From assembly GCF_000002235.5 (NCBI RefSeq), contig NW_022145609.1, positions 23,610,408-23,674,407 on the forward strand: a stretch of DNA of 64,000 nt. Direction: 5' to 3'. The stretch is from Strongylocentrotus purpuratus. Lineage: Eukaryota > Echinodermata > Echinoidea > Camarodonta > Strongylocentrotidae. Below the pieces are notes generated by a model. The model searched no databases and was not told the origin of the DNA. It saw only the letters and a program-made list of their open reading frames with translations. How positions within the stretch are numbered: the stretch's first letter is position 1; every line of letters starts with the position of its first letter. A program made the translations under genes and the position numbers. Positions 1 through 14,000 of this stretch are shown here, piece by piece.

Positions 1-310
1 TGTCTGATTGAAATTTCGTTCAAAAGCAATGATGAACTTGTCATCCGTGGCTTAAAACCCTTTGAATGTGGAGATGTTTTCCTGCTTTTTGTCACTCCAT
101 TTGAACAAATCAAATCAAAGCTGACAACTTGATTGCAATTCACACCTGACTCCATGATTAATCATGTACGGTATGAGTGCAAGAAAGGCAAGGTTCACAC
201 AGCAGTCAATTAAGGTCGTGGTTATCTTGTAGTTGGGGACCGTGGGGATGGACGCAGTCATGGTTACTAAACTTCAGGTTAACTCGAAGTTACAAATCAC
301 AACAGGTCTT

Positions 311-504
311 AAAGCCCAACTGCACTACGTATAGCTACTAGCGCCCTCTATATAGCAACCAATGCCTAATCAGTGCCTGTTGATCCCTTATGATCCTCTT
401 TTTCTTATGTTAATTGAGAGCTGATTTGATGAGATAACCACCTGTCAGTGACCTTGCAGGGAGGTCTAATCCCTCCTGGCCAAACTAGTGCGGTGTGGCT
501 TTAA
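311..504. mobile_element. MITE-like element, family A
   Basis: Ends are imperfect inverted repeats (AAAGCCCAACTGCACTA at the left, TAGTGCGGTGTGGCTTT at the right). Related copies lie at 28099-28280 and, reversed, at 53271-53458. No coding capacity. Confidence 0.7.
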
Positions 505-814
505 GGTTAGCACGGTAGCTGAGGGCAGCAGGGGGTCCTCACTCAAGTTAAGGGTGCATGCTTTCCCTGGATTGCATTTAACTGTCAGCGTGTCCACACA
601 CAAAACAATTTATCCCGAAACTCTATAACGAAACGTCGTATAAAGAATCATAGTATACATTTCAAAGTGTCCACACACAAGAAACATCATATAAATAATC
701 ATCGTATAAATTCAAGGATGTCCATAAACGGAAGAAAGTAATCCTGAAACTCTACAGTCTGGTCTCCTTTCGCTCGAGGTCACGTTAAGCCCCGCCCAGT
801 TAGTTACACTAGTT

Positions 815-1048
815 ACACTCCCCCTGTCCACACACAACACATTCGTGATTAGGCGTGATTCTTTATTGAGTTTCAGTTCGAAACGATGCCCAAACCTGCG
901 TTTCGTTAGACTAGTTTCGTTAAACGACGTATCGTTAGTGAGCGTCCACACGCACAATTTCATCGTAAAACTATCGCGAAATGGTATCACTATCGCGAAA
1001 CGGTATAGCTAATCACGGAAAATGTTGTGTGTGGACAGGGGGTGTGAA
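815..1048. mobile_element. MITE-like element, family B
   Basis: About 235 bp with inverted repeats of about 37 bp (left CTCCCCCTGTCCACACACAA, right TTGTGTGTGGACAGGGGGTG). Flanking sequence at 590-720 repeats the GTGTCCACACACAA motif. Single full copy in the window. Confidence 0.7.
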
Positions 1049-1778
1049 TACTGTTGTTTCGGTCCCATGTGAACCCTTGGCGTGGTTAGTGGTTCGTTGT
1101 TTCTGACTTTGAGGTTTGTCCAACTCAAAGTTTAAATCACAATGGCCCCGTGTGAACACAGCCAAAGTTACCTTGCATAATCCCCTAGATCATATGGATA
1201 AATGACACACAAAGATTAAGCCTGATGCATGTAATGAGATCAATCTCTCTCTCCCATCTTAATCATCCTCACATTGTGATAGAAATGGGAATGTAATCTC
1301 TACTCGGGACATGCAATGCACTCAGGCAGTTTGACAAAATCATTCTCATTCTACCTCACAATACTGGGAATTAATCAAAAAATAATGATTGAATTTAATT
1401 TTGATTAAATAGAAAGATCCTTTTATCTTTAATTCCATTTGCAAAGGAGTGCAATGGTCATACCTGTTATTAAAATACCTTCAATATCTAATATTTTTCT
1501 TGAAGAAAACAATATTCCTCTCATAATTGATCATTAAACTTTTTAAGTTGGTTTCTATGTCTTTACCAGTTTGTTAAAGTGTATTATCATCTTAATCTGA
1601 TGTGAACTAAGTGACTCCTACTGAGGAGAATACAGTCATTTTTGTTGACTCTTGTCGTATTCGCCATAGCACTATCGGACAAAATTTGCAGGTCAGTTAT
1701 TATTAGATAGCTGTAAGGGTTGATCATCTCTAATAGCCAGCAGTAGAATAAGATTCATTTCTACAATATAGTTTGATA

Positions 1779-1985
1779 TACAGGCCTGATAAAAACCCGA
1801 TTTAAATCGGTTTCCCGATTTTTTTGATTTTTCCCGATTTTTACCAGATTTTTTTTTTTCTTCCCTTTTTTATCCTGATTTTCCTGATTCCCCCCTTATT
1901 TTCTCTATTCTTCCTTATTTTGCCCTATTTTTTTCTCCCAATTTTCTTACTCGAAAGGGGGGAATGTTGTTAGATGCCGTTTTTT
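1779..1985. repeat. CCCGATTTTT low-complexity dispersed repeat
   Basis: Opens GGCCTGATAAAAACCCGATT and is built of degenerate CCCGATTTTT units. A reverse-complement relative lies at about 56685-56810. Unclassified. Confidence 0.55.
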
Positions 1986-4900
1986 CCCCGCGAATCGCCT
2001 TTTTTTTTTTTTTTACTCAAGGGGGGCGTGGTTGAGGGGAAAACAAAAAACCTATTTTTTTTTTAGTGCTCACTATCACCCCTGGATATATAAAGCAAGG
2101 AGATGTCTAGTAACCTCTATATATAAACATCATTTTTGCACTTGACTCTGTTGCCATGGTTACAACATCCAGTTTTAGATGTTTGAATCATGGTTCCATC
2201 CAGGTCAGGCTGTAGCAAAGTGTCTTTGAAAACATTACTTGTGGGTTTCTCTAATAAGGTGATGAATGTTAGCTAGGTTTCTGCTTCATTTCCTTGTGCC
2301 ATCTTGTGCCATCTTGTGGTTTAGAAACTTCAAACATTCTTGTAGAAAAGCACCATTTTAAGATTCAAAATGACATGATGTGATTTCAGTCAGCAGAGTT
2401 TGTGGTGGAATTATGTGGGGAAAAAGGAATTAGATGCTTTACTTTGTAGATAATTGCACTATTAAGATACAAGCTGTGATGACTTTTTAACAACCATTTC
2501 CAAAATTAAACATTGAATCAAGGTTTAACTGACAAGCCCAACTTAGATGAATCCAACTTCGATGAATCTTGACAATACTATGATAATCAGTTGCCATTAA
2601 ACTTTCTAACATACTTAATTGCATTCTAGATTAGATATAACCAGAATTAGTAAAAATATAAAACAAGGTTTTTAAACATTGTAAACATAAATTGCACAAA
2701 TGATGGAGAATATTAAGCCTCTTAGTCTAAATGCTCATAGTACTTCGAGACAATAATCAGTTAACCTCACCCTACATATCGTCACTTGCATTCACAAGTT
2801 CACTTCCCAATCACTTGCAAAATTATGGCTATTTTTGACAATGTCATTACTATTTTCTTGGCACAGGGTTATGTGAACTAGAGTAGCTGGCCTTTTTTCT
2901 GCAATAGTACTTGATTACATTAATACAATGAGAAGGGAAAAAAGCAAGCTGCTTGGATCTATTTCCGAATGTCCGGTCAATTTCCGTCAGTATAAATGGA
3001 ATAGCCTGTGAATCACTGACAATTCACATTTTTTGTCAAACGGGTGAAGTTTGTGAGAATATTGACATAGTATGTGGGTTTGTGAATAAATAAGATCATG
3101 ACTGACTAAGAATAGATTTAGTAATGACTTTGGTCTGGTTGAAAATAAGGAGTTCTTGTTCATTTAAAGTTATAAATACCTAAATATTGACACATCTGTA
3201 GGTGTCTTTAAAAAAAAAAAGTGGTCACAGATATAGAAAGTGATTGTATTAAGCTTACAAGCTTTTCTTAGAAACATAGGAGCATGTGAGTGAAAGTTTG
3301 AGCAAAGTTCGATTGAAGTTAAGAAAGTTACCCATTTTTGAAGTTTCAATCAATCAAACACAAACTGGCAATGCTGTGATGTAATTACAGGCTCGAGCCT
3401 CTCCAATTTGCTTTGTACATACAACTTCATAAACTTTTGTTTTCTTCATTATTAATGATGGAATAGATTTCTTTTCCATAAAGGGTTTGAATAGAAACAT
3501 ATTCCCAATAATTATATCTAGGGTGCATGTATGATTGACCTTTTCTTGACGGAAAATAAACATTTTTTTTGTTTTAATACAGAGCAAATGGGAGGGGAGC
3601 TTGCAAGATACGTCATGGAGTTGCCAATTTGTGTTTCATTGAACTCAACTTGGAAATTCATAACTTTCTTATTTTTAATTGGAATTGGCTCAAACTTTCA
3701 CTGACCTGTTCCTCTCGTTATTCAGCTTCTACTACTAATACCAGGGTGAACTTCCCCCTTAATTGCTAATGATGTTTCCCTGTAGGTCCAGTCTCCTGCA
3801 TGGTGCCAGTTTGCCCCCCAAGTCCAGGAAATTGTACCGATTCCCTGGACTCTCTTGACGTCTTTCATGTTGTAATGTCCTGAGGCCTGGTTTTTCGAAA
3901 GTTGTCACCCTCTAGGTTTTTCTGGAAGGAAATAAGTTCTTGAACAGGAAACCCCAGGGGCAGGTAGCCCGAGGGAGGATGACTTTATCGAGTAGAGATG
4001 CTTCCAGATTTTAAATTCATAAAAAATGTCTGTTTGCTAGGCAGAATGGAGCGAGCCTCCCTTGATATTTGTGGTTTTCAGGTTTTCATCTCGGAGTTCC
4101 TGTCCCAGGTCCTCCTAGGATTTCATACATCCTCTTCACCCTGGCCTAGATGACTCCAGTCTCTGTTTTCTAGTTTCTTCTACTTTAATAAGGAGGGGCT
4201 TTTGAAGTGCTAACATTTTACTCTAAAAAGAATGAGTTAACAGGAACTTCACAATGGCTGGTACCTCCTCGTTAGCCCAGTAAGCTTGAGCTTTAGATAT
4301 TAGACAGCTCATCAGCGCTTCTTGAAATAATAGCCTGAGTTTTAAGTTCCCTGTCTCCATTAAATCAAGTCAAGTGATTTGCAATCACTCAAGGAATTAG
4401 CTTGAGCTGCAGAGCATGTCACAGTTTAATTGTGTCTTCACCAGCAAATTTCCTATTTCATGAACAAGGCCTAGTTTGCTTGGGATGATAGCTCGAGCTA
4501 AAATCCGAAGTACAACCATGAAATACTTGTGTCTTCTCACAATTCAAAAGTATCTGAAGCTACTTGTGTTTTGGCCAATATACCTGCATCGGAATCAGTG
4601 GGTTGTTTTGAAAGCTTAGGCTTATGAAAACGGGAGCAAATAGAGGCAGGCCTGGTAATGGTTCCTTGTATGTTGCAGTTCGTCACATACCTAGCATCTT
4701 GTTTCATCATGAATCATTCCTCGTGGGGATGCCGTTTCCTATGAAATGTGCCCTGTGTTTGTTAGCATCGTCTTGGTAACCTGTGCCTGGTCTTTCTTCC
4801 TTGGTGGCATACTCTAGTTTTGAGGTCATAGAAGGTCGGAGAAGGTCAGGAACGGTCTTCATGTGAGATAAGTGTCAGTAATGATCATAAATGTTATCAG

Positions 4901-5124
4901 AGATAAAACGGAATGCATTATGATTTGTTTCTTTTATTGAAAGACACTAAAAAAAGGAATGGTCCCATGATTGTATTTTAATTCTTGATATATAGACAGC
5001 ACATTTTCTAATTGTAAATGCAAGGATTTTAATGGATTATTTTGCTCATTAAACACGATAATGACAAAGTAAATTGAATCATGTAATCAAGTATTTTCTT
5101 TCTTTTTTAAATCCTTGTATCCAG

Positions 5125-8022
5125 TTACCAATCATCCCCAAATTTGAGGAGGACAAAGCAGCATCGCCAGGTAGCAACCAAGAGGGCGCCAGCACATCTG
5201 CAATCATGGAGGGAGCCGCTGCCGAGCCGGAAGTATACACCAACGGGACCGACACCCTGGACGTCGCGGAGCACGACGACATCTTCGACGTAAACGGGAG
5301 CGCGGAGATCACGCAGACGGACGATGAGTTTGAGAACAACGAGCGGATGATGGAAGAAGAGGATGCAATTACAAAGAAAGAATTTGCCGAGGTGGAAGAT
5401 ATTTTTCAGAACGACAATCATGTGATTGACACCAATGTTATTGAAAATGAAAAGGTGAGCAAAGCGAAAGAAGAAGTGGAAGATATTTTTGGAGATGACC
5501 TCCACGTTGAAGAGGAGGAGGAGGAGGAGGAGGAGGAGGAGCACGATTATGAACCTATATTTACGGCAGACGCAAGAGAAGAAGAACCTGTCATAAAAAT
5601 CACAGATGTAGATGCAGAGAGGTCAAATCCTGAGGTCACCTTGGAACCTGAGGGGACTTTGGACAATGAGGCGGATACGTCTGAGCTGGATTTACCCTTT
5701 CCTGATATGCCCAGGAAAAGTGATATTTCCCTCAACTGGGAGGAAGTAGTGGAGGAGGAGCAGAAGAAGAAGCAGGACTCGGCTCCCACCCCACCACCCA
5801 CAGACATTGATGCCCCTTCTTCCCTTGCTGCAGGGCAGGAAGAAGAAATAGACGAGGGTGAAGTGGCCAAATTCGTCGAGAAGATCTTGATCAGTTCAAT
5901 GAATGAAGTGTCTAGCCAAGCGGAGGAGCAGGAAAGTGAAAGTCAAATTGAAAATGTTGTGGAGGTTCAAGTGAGTGAGCCCGCATTCGAAGCCCCTGAG
6001 ACAACAGTTGAGTCAGACAATGTTCTGTCCCTGGAGATGGGGCCGGAGAAGGTTGATGTTGTTGTCGATGAGCCAGCTGAAAAAGAGGACTACTCAGTCA
6101 GCATCAAAGCTCCGGCCAGTGAACATGCTGACATCAATGGACTTGCAAAAGATCATAATGGTGACGATAGAGAAGTAGGAATCCACACTGCTGTTCCTGT
6201 GGGTGTAGTGGAGGTAGCAGCGGAAGTGGAGGATGTCGTTAAAGACAGTCAAGCAACAGATAATACGGACAGTCCAGCTGCAAGTTTTAAGGACACTCAA
6301 GGTGCAGATTTTAAGTACAGTCCTGCTGTAGAGGCATCAGCAACATTTGATAAGACTGAAGAGCCCAGGAAAACACCCGACTACAATATTTCTGTAGAGA
6401 GCAAACCAGAGGTCGATGTCACCAAGAGCATGGAGTCGAGCGAGGGTCGACAACGCAAGATGTCTGTTCCCAGACCAAGGGATGTCAGGAAAGACCTCTC
6501 ACAAGCCCGTCCAAGCTTCTTTGGCTCCAACACTTCAGGTCCAAAGCCCTTCATGTCCAATACCCTACCTAGGGTGAGTGTCCTTCCAAAGATCAGCACA
6601 TCATACCAACGCAAGTCACCCACATCACCCATGTCTCTATCTGGAGATTACTCCAGCTTTAACAAGGGTGCAGAAGAGCTTCCTACAGTGGCTGGACCAG
6701 ATTTGAGTAAGGACGACAGTCCAGTCATCAATGAACTGGGTACCATTGAGCTTCCTCTTATTGAAACACTGTCCAAACCATCATCGCCGAAAGCAGCAAC
6801 TGCGTCAATAGACATGGTAGATCATGACTATGTTGTCCCATCGGAGGAGACCAAGGTAGAGTCTGGTCCCATGGCACCTGTCTATGCTCACAAAGGTGTC
6901 GGAAAAGATCCTATCGTCTTGGATGGCACAACTCCTGAAGAAATCGAATCCATGTTTGCCAAAGACCCAGAGGAGGAGGAGCCCAAAAAGAAGAGCATGG
7001 GGAAGGACGATGTCCTGGCATCAACACGAGTAAGGAAGGTCTCCAGACAAACATGGAAGGGCCAAGTTGAGTTCCAGAAGTCAGTGGACAAGTCTTCCGT
7101 TGTCCTTGATCAGTCGCAGGCTGCCAGCTTAAAGAGATATGAGGAACGAAAGAAGAATAGATTTGATACTTTTTCAGGAAAGTACAGAGCTCGTGAGGAC
7201 TCTACGTCAGAGGCTGAATCTGAAGGAAGCCAGTCATCGCAGAGTGGACCCAAAATGCCAGATGTTGTCCAGTCGGGAGGAAAGATCTCTAGTCATGCCC
7301 ATCCAGATTCAGAAATAGTAGCGCCCAAGCTGAACATGAAATCTGTTCGCTCTCTCTGGGAGCAGAAGGCTGCTGAAGTAGAGCAACGCAGACGTTCCCT
7401 ACAGACCAAGAGTCGGCCAGTGTCCCAAGGAGAGAGGGCTAGACCATCCCACTCAAAGGGTATCAACAAGTCTGTTGATGGCCTAGACAACCTAGATGAC
7501 AGCATTGAAGGCAGCACAACTTACTCCTACGATGGAACATCCGATGATGGTTCTACCAAGAGGGAAAGTTTGATCGAGAGGGACATTCGCCTACAGAAAG
7601 AACGTACCCTGGAGATTTCAAAAGAAAGGGATCGTCTGCGATCGGAATCCACCTCCTCAAGAGATGAGAGTCAGCAGTCGGAGACGTCAGAGAGTCAGGA
7701 TGACCAGCTTGTGGACATTGTCCGCGATACCGAGCTGAGAAGAGACTCGGACGATGGGAGATCGTCACCAAGTCAGAGCAGTGGGTATACGTCGGGTCGT
7801 TCCACACCGTCGACCCCCGCTGGGGATGACATCCTGAAGGTCAAGACTGGAAAGTCCTTGGGAAAGACACCCGAGCTGAAGATGTCGCTGTCACCCACTG
7901 ACCCAGAGGCCAGCTCGATCAACTACAAGGAGTACCAGAAGGCACTCAAGGGATCCAAGGCTGATGGGAAGTTCTCCAAAAGCGCTACCTTCCCAAGAAG
8001 AATGGAAAACTATGACAAACAG
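5125..8022 (+). CDS. Large exon a of the AKAP2/MISP-like gene
   Basis: 966 codons, open throughout. It begins after a pyrimidine-rich tract and CAG at 5122-5124; the open frame upstream of 5125 is intron. It ends at AAACAG before GTACAG. The N-terminal third is very acidic (Glu/Asp), including a poly-Glu run at about 5512-5541. The middle is rich in SP and TP sites, for example near PTSPMSLSGD, suggesting phosphorylation of a disordered scaffold. The C-terminal third carries the basic SLWEQK helix and the SLIERDIRLQKE coiled segment, and ends with FSKSATFPRR. If the donor is not used, the frame runs 9 codons further to a stop at 8047-8049. Confidence 0.85.
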
Positions 8023-11000
8023 GTACAGTACAATCTCCTGTCTTTGTAATTTGTGTTTCTTGCCTGTATTTCTCTATATACTGGTACATAATGTCCTTTA
8101 TCCATGCCTGTGAAAAATATTGATGTTCATATATGCTGCATGTTTTCATTTGAGTGTTCAATTTGTTAGCATTGTTTATCCCTTGATACTTTTCAGCATA
8201 AATGTAATGATATAAATGGGATTTTCAAAACAATCACATTGTCATTAATCACTAACAAACATACACTTGTACTCTGCACTCTGTTGTTAATTTTTCATGC
8301 TTGTATTGTATGTATTACATCCATTGACCCGATTAGCCACTCACAAACATACCAGAATGGAAGAATGTCAAATTAAAAAGTATATTTCCAACGAAAAGTG
8401 AGGTGAGAACATAATTACATTTTCTTTCTGGTTGATTATTCTTTGTTTTTATTTCTCAATCCAAAAGTCTTTCCCTTATCTTATCTATCTTAGTCACCTT
8501 TCTCTTTGAGGTTCCCTTTGTAATTTTTCTTCTTTCTTTTTTCAAAAGTTTTCAGAAATTCTGCATGATCAAAACTGGTGGTGCCGATCGATTTTTCCAC
8601 AAATATGTGGGCAAACAAAATATATTGTTAGTTTATTTTAAAGTTTCCATACTTCCTTTAACAATGCAAGGGTAATGGTTTTGCTATCATAATGTATACT
8701 TAATCATCAATGGGTTACTGTTAGCAGCCTTTACAGAGTTGAGTTCAGGGTTAAAAGTAAGGAATTTAGGTAGCTTAAAGAATTATTAAACAGACCACAA
8801 AGCAATTGTAGCAAGAGCATGTTGTGTCATGAATCTATTTTATCTTGCTATTAATAAAGCTGCTTACCGACAGGTGGCCAGATGAAGGGCCTCTCAAGCT
8901 TGGGATCGTATCACAAGTGGGAACGGGAAATGAAAACTGAATCCTCAATTTCTCTCCTACCCTGCCGCAAAACTAGGCAACACTATCCCTATGCATTTCA
9001 TCCTACTCCCATATCCAACCACACTTCCCCCATCTCCTTTCCACTTGCATGCCTTGCTGCTATTTTGAGCTATAGTGAAATCAATTTTTATTTTCTTTGA
9101 AAATGGGGCTTTCTTTGAATATATTTCACTTTTTGTACAATATATTTACATTCCTTAAAAAGCAGGGAACATAAATGTTTGTGAATGAACATGACTTAAA
9201 AAGCAGGGAACATAAATGTTTGTGAATGAACATGACTTAAAAAGCAGGGAACATAAATGTTTGTGAATGAACATGACTTGAAAAGGCTACCCTGGTCGGC
9301 TGTCAAGGGAGCTTTTTGGGTGCAAAAAAAGAATCGTAAAAACACAAGTTACTTGATAAATTACCAGGGAGCAATGTTTTTACATTTATCAGAGCTTGTT
9401 GTTTAATTTACAGATAGATGTAGATGACGGGACGAGGTTCATGAATACACAAAATATTGTAAAGTGGTCCAGATTTGCAAGGTGAATTAATCACAGCTTC
9501 ATGATGATTTTTGCCATTCGGGAAAATCTCTTGCAATGAACAAAGACAACATGAACAGTTTGTGACCATTTAGTGTCATAGCTTTATAGTATAAAACTTT
9601 GGCATTGTGAAGTGAAGTTGTCTTTTCTCAAGTGCAATGTACTTAAAGGGATCCGGTAACTTTGTCTCAGATTCTATAACAAACCCTGGATTTAGCTCAT
9701 GCTGCAAAGCTAATTTTAAATCAGTCAGGAACCCCATGACTTTTACAAGCTGATCGCCTGTCTAATTATCAAGATATTAACGATGCCTTTAACATCATTC
9801 AACAGGCCGAGTCTTCAGGTGTCTCGCCGACAAACAGCGTAGGAGACGTCCCTGATGTGATCATGGTGGACGGTAACAAGACGACCTCACCGACGGGAGA
9901 CAAACCCAGGAAGGCCAGCATCGTCCAGCAGGGAATCAAACTCTCACAGAATCTGGAGAAGAAGAAGATTGGTTAGTTTTTATTTTCTGCTTATTTATTC
10001 CTTATATGAACCTTTATTCCTTATATGATCATTTATTCCTTACATGATCATCTTTTCCTTATATGATCATTTTTTGTCAATTCTGATCATTTCTTCCTTA
10101 TATGATCATCTATTCCTTATATAATCATTTATTCCTTACATGATCATTTTTTCCTTATATGATCATTTATTTCTTATATGATCATTTTTATCCTTATATG
10201 ATAATTTTTCCTTATATGATCATTTATTCCTTACATGATCATTTATTCCTCACATGATCATTTATTTCTTACATGATCATTTTTTCCTTATATGATCATT
10301 TCTTCCTTATATGATCATTTCTTCCTTATATGATCATTTCTTCCTTATATGATCATTTATTCCTTATATGATCATTTATTCCTTATATGATCATTTATTC
10401 CTTATATGATCATTTATTCCTTATATGATCATTTATTCCTTATATGATCATTTATTCCTTATATGATCATTTATTCCTTATATGATCATTTATTCCTTAT
10501 ATGATCATCTTTTGGTCAATTCTGATCTCATAAATGTGGATAAGTCGGCTTTTCAACAGTTTGATATTTTCAGGCTCTTGAATTTTCTAGAATCCTCAGG
10601 TTGATCCATATCATAATCTGTTCATATCTGAAAATTGGGGAGTCCCATTTTTAAAATATATTTGTCAGTATTTTGTTTATCTTTCCAAAGTTTATTCCAC
10701 AAATTTTCAACTTTTAGGAATACTACATGCTTACATGTCAGTTCAAGTCATTACTCTGCATATTGAGTCAGAACAAAAAAGGCCTTTTACTCCTTCAAGC
10801 ACATGTTCATGTAAATAAAGTTTAAAGTTACGATGATCTTACTTTAAACAAAATATATTACATTTCTTTGAGCACCAAAACCAGTCAAGGTAAATATTAG
10901 AGCTCCCTGAGTATCTTTCTTGTTGGACATGAGTGCTATACAAGTATCCAGTAATATTATTGATGTTATTCTTTTTACAACCACGTCTGTTTAAAAAGAA

Positions 11001-14000
11001 TGACTTGATTGACCTTCTTGTCTTGTAGATGTACGATGAACACAATTATAGTCTCAAGTCCTAGATGACTTTCAAATTGAATCTTTTCCAGCTTTACGTC
11101 TGTACATTGTTAATCCATCAACTGTTATTCTCTCATACCCTTAGGCTTTTATGCAAGAGCCATGTTGTTCAAGTAGTCATTGGGTTAAAATGCTTTTTTT
11201 GTCAAATTGATCCCCCCTCCCCCTCCCCTTGCAGTAAAACTAGAGAAGAAACCAAGACGCTCGTTGATGGAGCTGGAGATTGCAGCTCAGCGTGAGAAGG
11301 AGGAGGCGTTCCGCAAAGAGCAAAAAACCCGGAAGATGAGCACTTCCAAGTCCGTCGGCGACGAGGCCCAGCCCGACTCCTCCCCCGCGTCATCGACCAC
11401 CTCTTCGCCCAATTCGTCGCCCAGGAAAACTTCAACATCAGTATCAGGTTCCTCAGCCAAGCAGGTTTATAAGGTGGGTGCATCTTTAACTCTCTGCTAT
11501 CCTTAGTTGACGAGTGGAACAAACAGCGGATTGTCACAGTCAACTATTGTTACAACACACATATTGCATACATATACTCAAATAAAGTGGCAGTCTGGGG
11601 TTTTGATCTGGAATAAATTAGAGAGTTTAAAAACAGATGCTTTGGTCTGAGTCATTTGGCTGGAGGCTTGCAAAGAAAATCTGTCGGCCTATCATTGACA
11701 AGTATTTTGCTTGAAGACCCAAAAGGGAATAGGCTTTTCTCTATCAGAATGGACACCGACATCCCATAATGGGTCTCTTGATTGACATGTACAGTTAACA
11801 ACTTAATTATTCCCCCCCCCCCATGTAAATTTGATGCCCCCCCTCCCTTCGTAACCCAAGAATGAAAGGTGGACTGGTTGAATACTTTTAGATGCAAGCT
11901 TTAATATGTAACATTCATAAGAAACATAAATTTGGGACAAATCCATTCTTTACATTCTTGAAAAATCACAAAACTTGGTAATGGCCGGTATGAATAGTTG
12001 AGTTATCAGCTGATCTTGCTAATGTAGAAGTCGAGGCTACGTCAGCTATGGCATGAACTACATTTTGTAGAAGGACTTAAAATTTACTTTTTGTGATGAA
12101 TTCAGATAGCTGACTGGTGTATTTCTTTTTTGTTCATTATATTTTTTTAAATAAATTCATGCATTACATAAGAATTGCATTTGCACTCTGGGAAAAACCA
12201 TTTAGCAGCAAAATCCTAAAATACATTTAGTAGAAGTAAAATCATCAAAGTCATTGCATTAAACATTGGCTCAATAGTGATACATTTTGTCAAGAATTAG
12301 ATTTGTGGTCTTGGACTGGATTGCACAACTCTACGTTTTATACCCTAAGATCCATTCTAGGACAGGTACAGTTTCAAGTGACATACACGTATCTGGGGCT
12401 TCTTGCATAAACACTTGCGATTAAATGCAACTTTTAAATACATTCCATGCAATTAGATCTTCAATCAATCAAGATCGCATGTTTTGGACTAGCATTTGTA
12501 TTTATTTTAATTGTGTGTAAATGCAACTTTTTGTACAAGAACGTCCAGGATATACACACACCTTTGAAAATAAAGAATATGATGGTACCTAAAGTGATTA
12601 GAAACATCCCTGAGGGACACCATATATTTCAAGTTTGTTTTTTCTAGCTGCATGAAGAATTACGTTCCACGATAACTTGGACATGACCTTTGAAAGTATT
12701 ATGCACATTCTTTTATCCCTGCAGTAAAGCAAACAGATGAAGGATTTTACAATGAACAGCATTAGTTCCAAGCAAGGACCAAGGCACGTACATCAATCGT
12801 GCTCACGTAACCCACAGATATATAGCATGACTAGAAGGCTCATTTGTATTTTTTAAAGTAGTGATGAGAACTGCCTTTGAGGCAGCCATTTGGAATAATA
12901 CATGTTAATTGCAAATATTTACGCAAGTCAATATCATCCTAAAAAAGATCAAATTTGCAAACCATATCTGAATTTCACTTTGCGCACATCCTATTTCTGT
13001 TTATAACACACTCATGTCATACACGTGACAATTTTTGTTGATGATATATCAGTTATTCAAAATGGCTGCCATCTTGGCTTCAAAGGAGGAAGATACAGTA
13101 TAGTGAGAATTCTAGTGACTGTGTTGTAGGTCCGTGGGGGACGATCATTGTGCCATTCATGTACACGTAGCTTTATATGTGACAATATTAACATTCACCT
13201 CATCCAACATCTTAACATGATTTGTCATAACAATTCCTGAAAATTTGAACATTTTTAACTGGACATAAATTATTATAAAAGGGGGAACCTACATGTATCT
13301 GTATGCATATAAAGCATACATTTTCACTAGAATATTTATTTGTGATGTCATTGAGGACATTCTATCCATTTTACATTGCGCAAGCTGTGCATTTATCTCC
13401 AGATTTATAAATATCTATTGAATAGAGGTCCGTTTTCAAATGCAAAGGCGAAGTGGTAAGAATTGAGTTGTGGATAGATTTTAACTTCAGAATTCTAAGT
13501 ATTAATGGGATAGATTTTCTCTCAGTTTCCAAATGATTACCAGTATTGGTTCGAACCATCAGGATCGAATAGAAATAAAAATGTTTGAAATGAATATTGA
13601 TCTTGTTCTTTCCAAAGTGAAGAAATTACATTATATTTCATGTATTTAACATATCAATACATCCATATACATCTACACGGTACACTCACCAGACATTTGA
13701 TGAACATCGGTGTAACGGTATATGTGTTTATTATTTCTACCTTTCCTTTTTGTTGTGGTCTGCATGCAGAAATAATTCATTATTTGTCGCCATTGATAAG
13801 TCTTTGTATCCCTCCCAAGAATCTCTTTTATTTGCCTTTTTGTTTCAACTTGTGCGATACTGTGTTTCGATGTTGCCGCCTATACATGCATGCCATTCTG
13901 TGTATATTCATGTTTTATTTTTCCTTATAACTGTAAAGTGGGGGTTGTTCAGTAACCTTAAATAATGAATAAATATATGGTAACCTTAAATAATGAATGA

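Larger units (their letters stand above)
1..5124. other. Upstream/intron region with no gene seen
   Basis: Apart from the repeats listed separately I see no convincing exon on either strand. It is probably the intron before exon a of the + gene, whose phase-0 acceptor is at 5124/5125. No promoter could be assigned. Confidence 0.5.

Noticed and set aside
5074-5124. Start of the long open frame at the ATG at 5074
   Set aside because: Sequence before 5125 is a pyrimidine tract ending in CAG, i.e. an acceptor; the upstream codons are intronic by composition.
5125-5544. Minus-strand Leu-rich open frame opposite exon a
   Set aside because: Shadow of the GAG/GAA-rich acidic coding strand.
9985-10512. 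Repeat array that might be taken for CRISPR
   Set aside because: Head-to-tail 19-bp units with no unique spacers, in a eukaryotic intron: a minisatellite.
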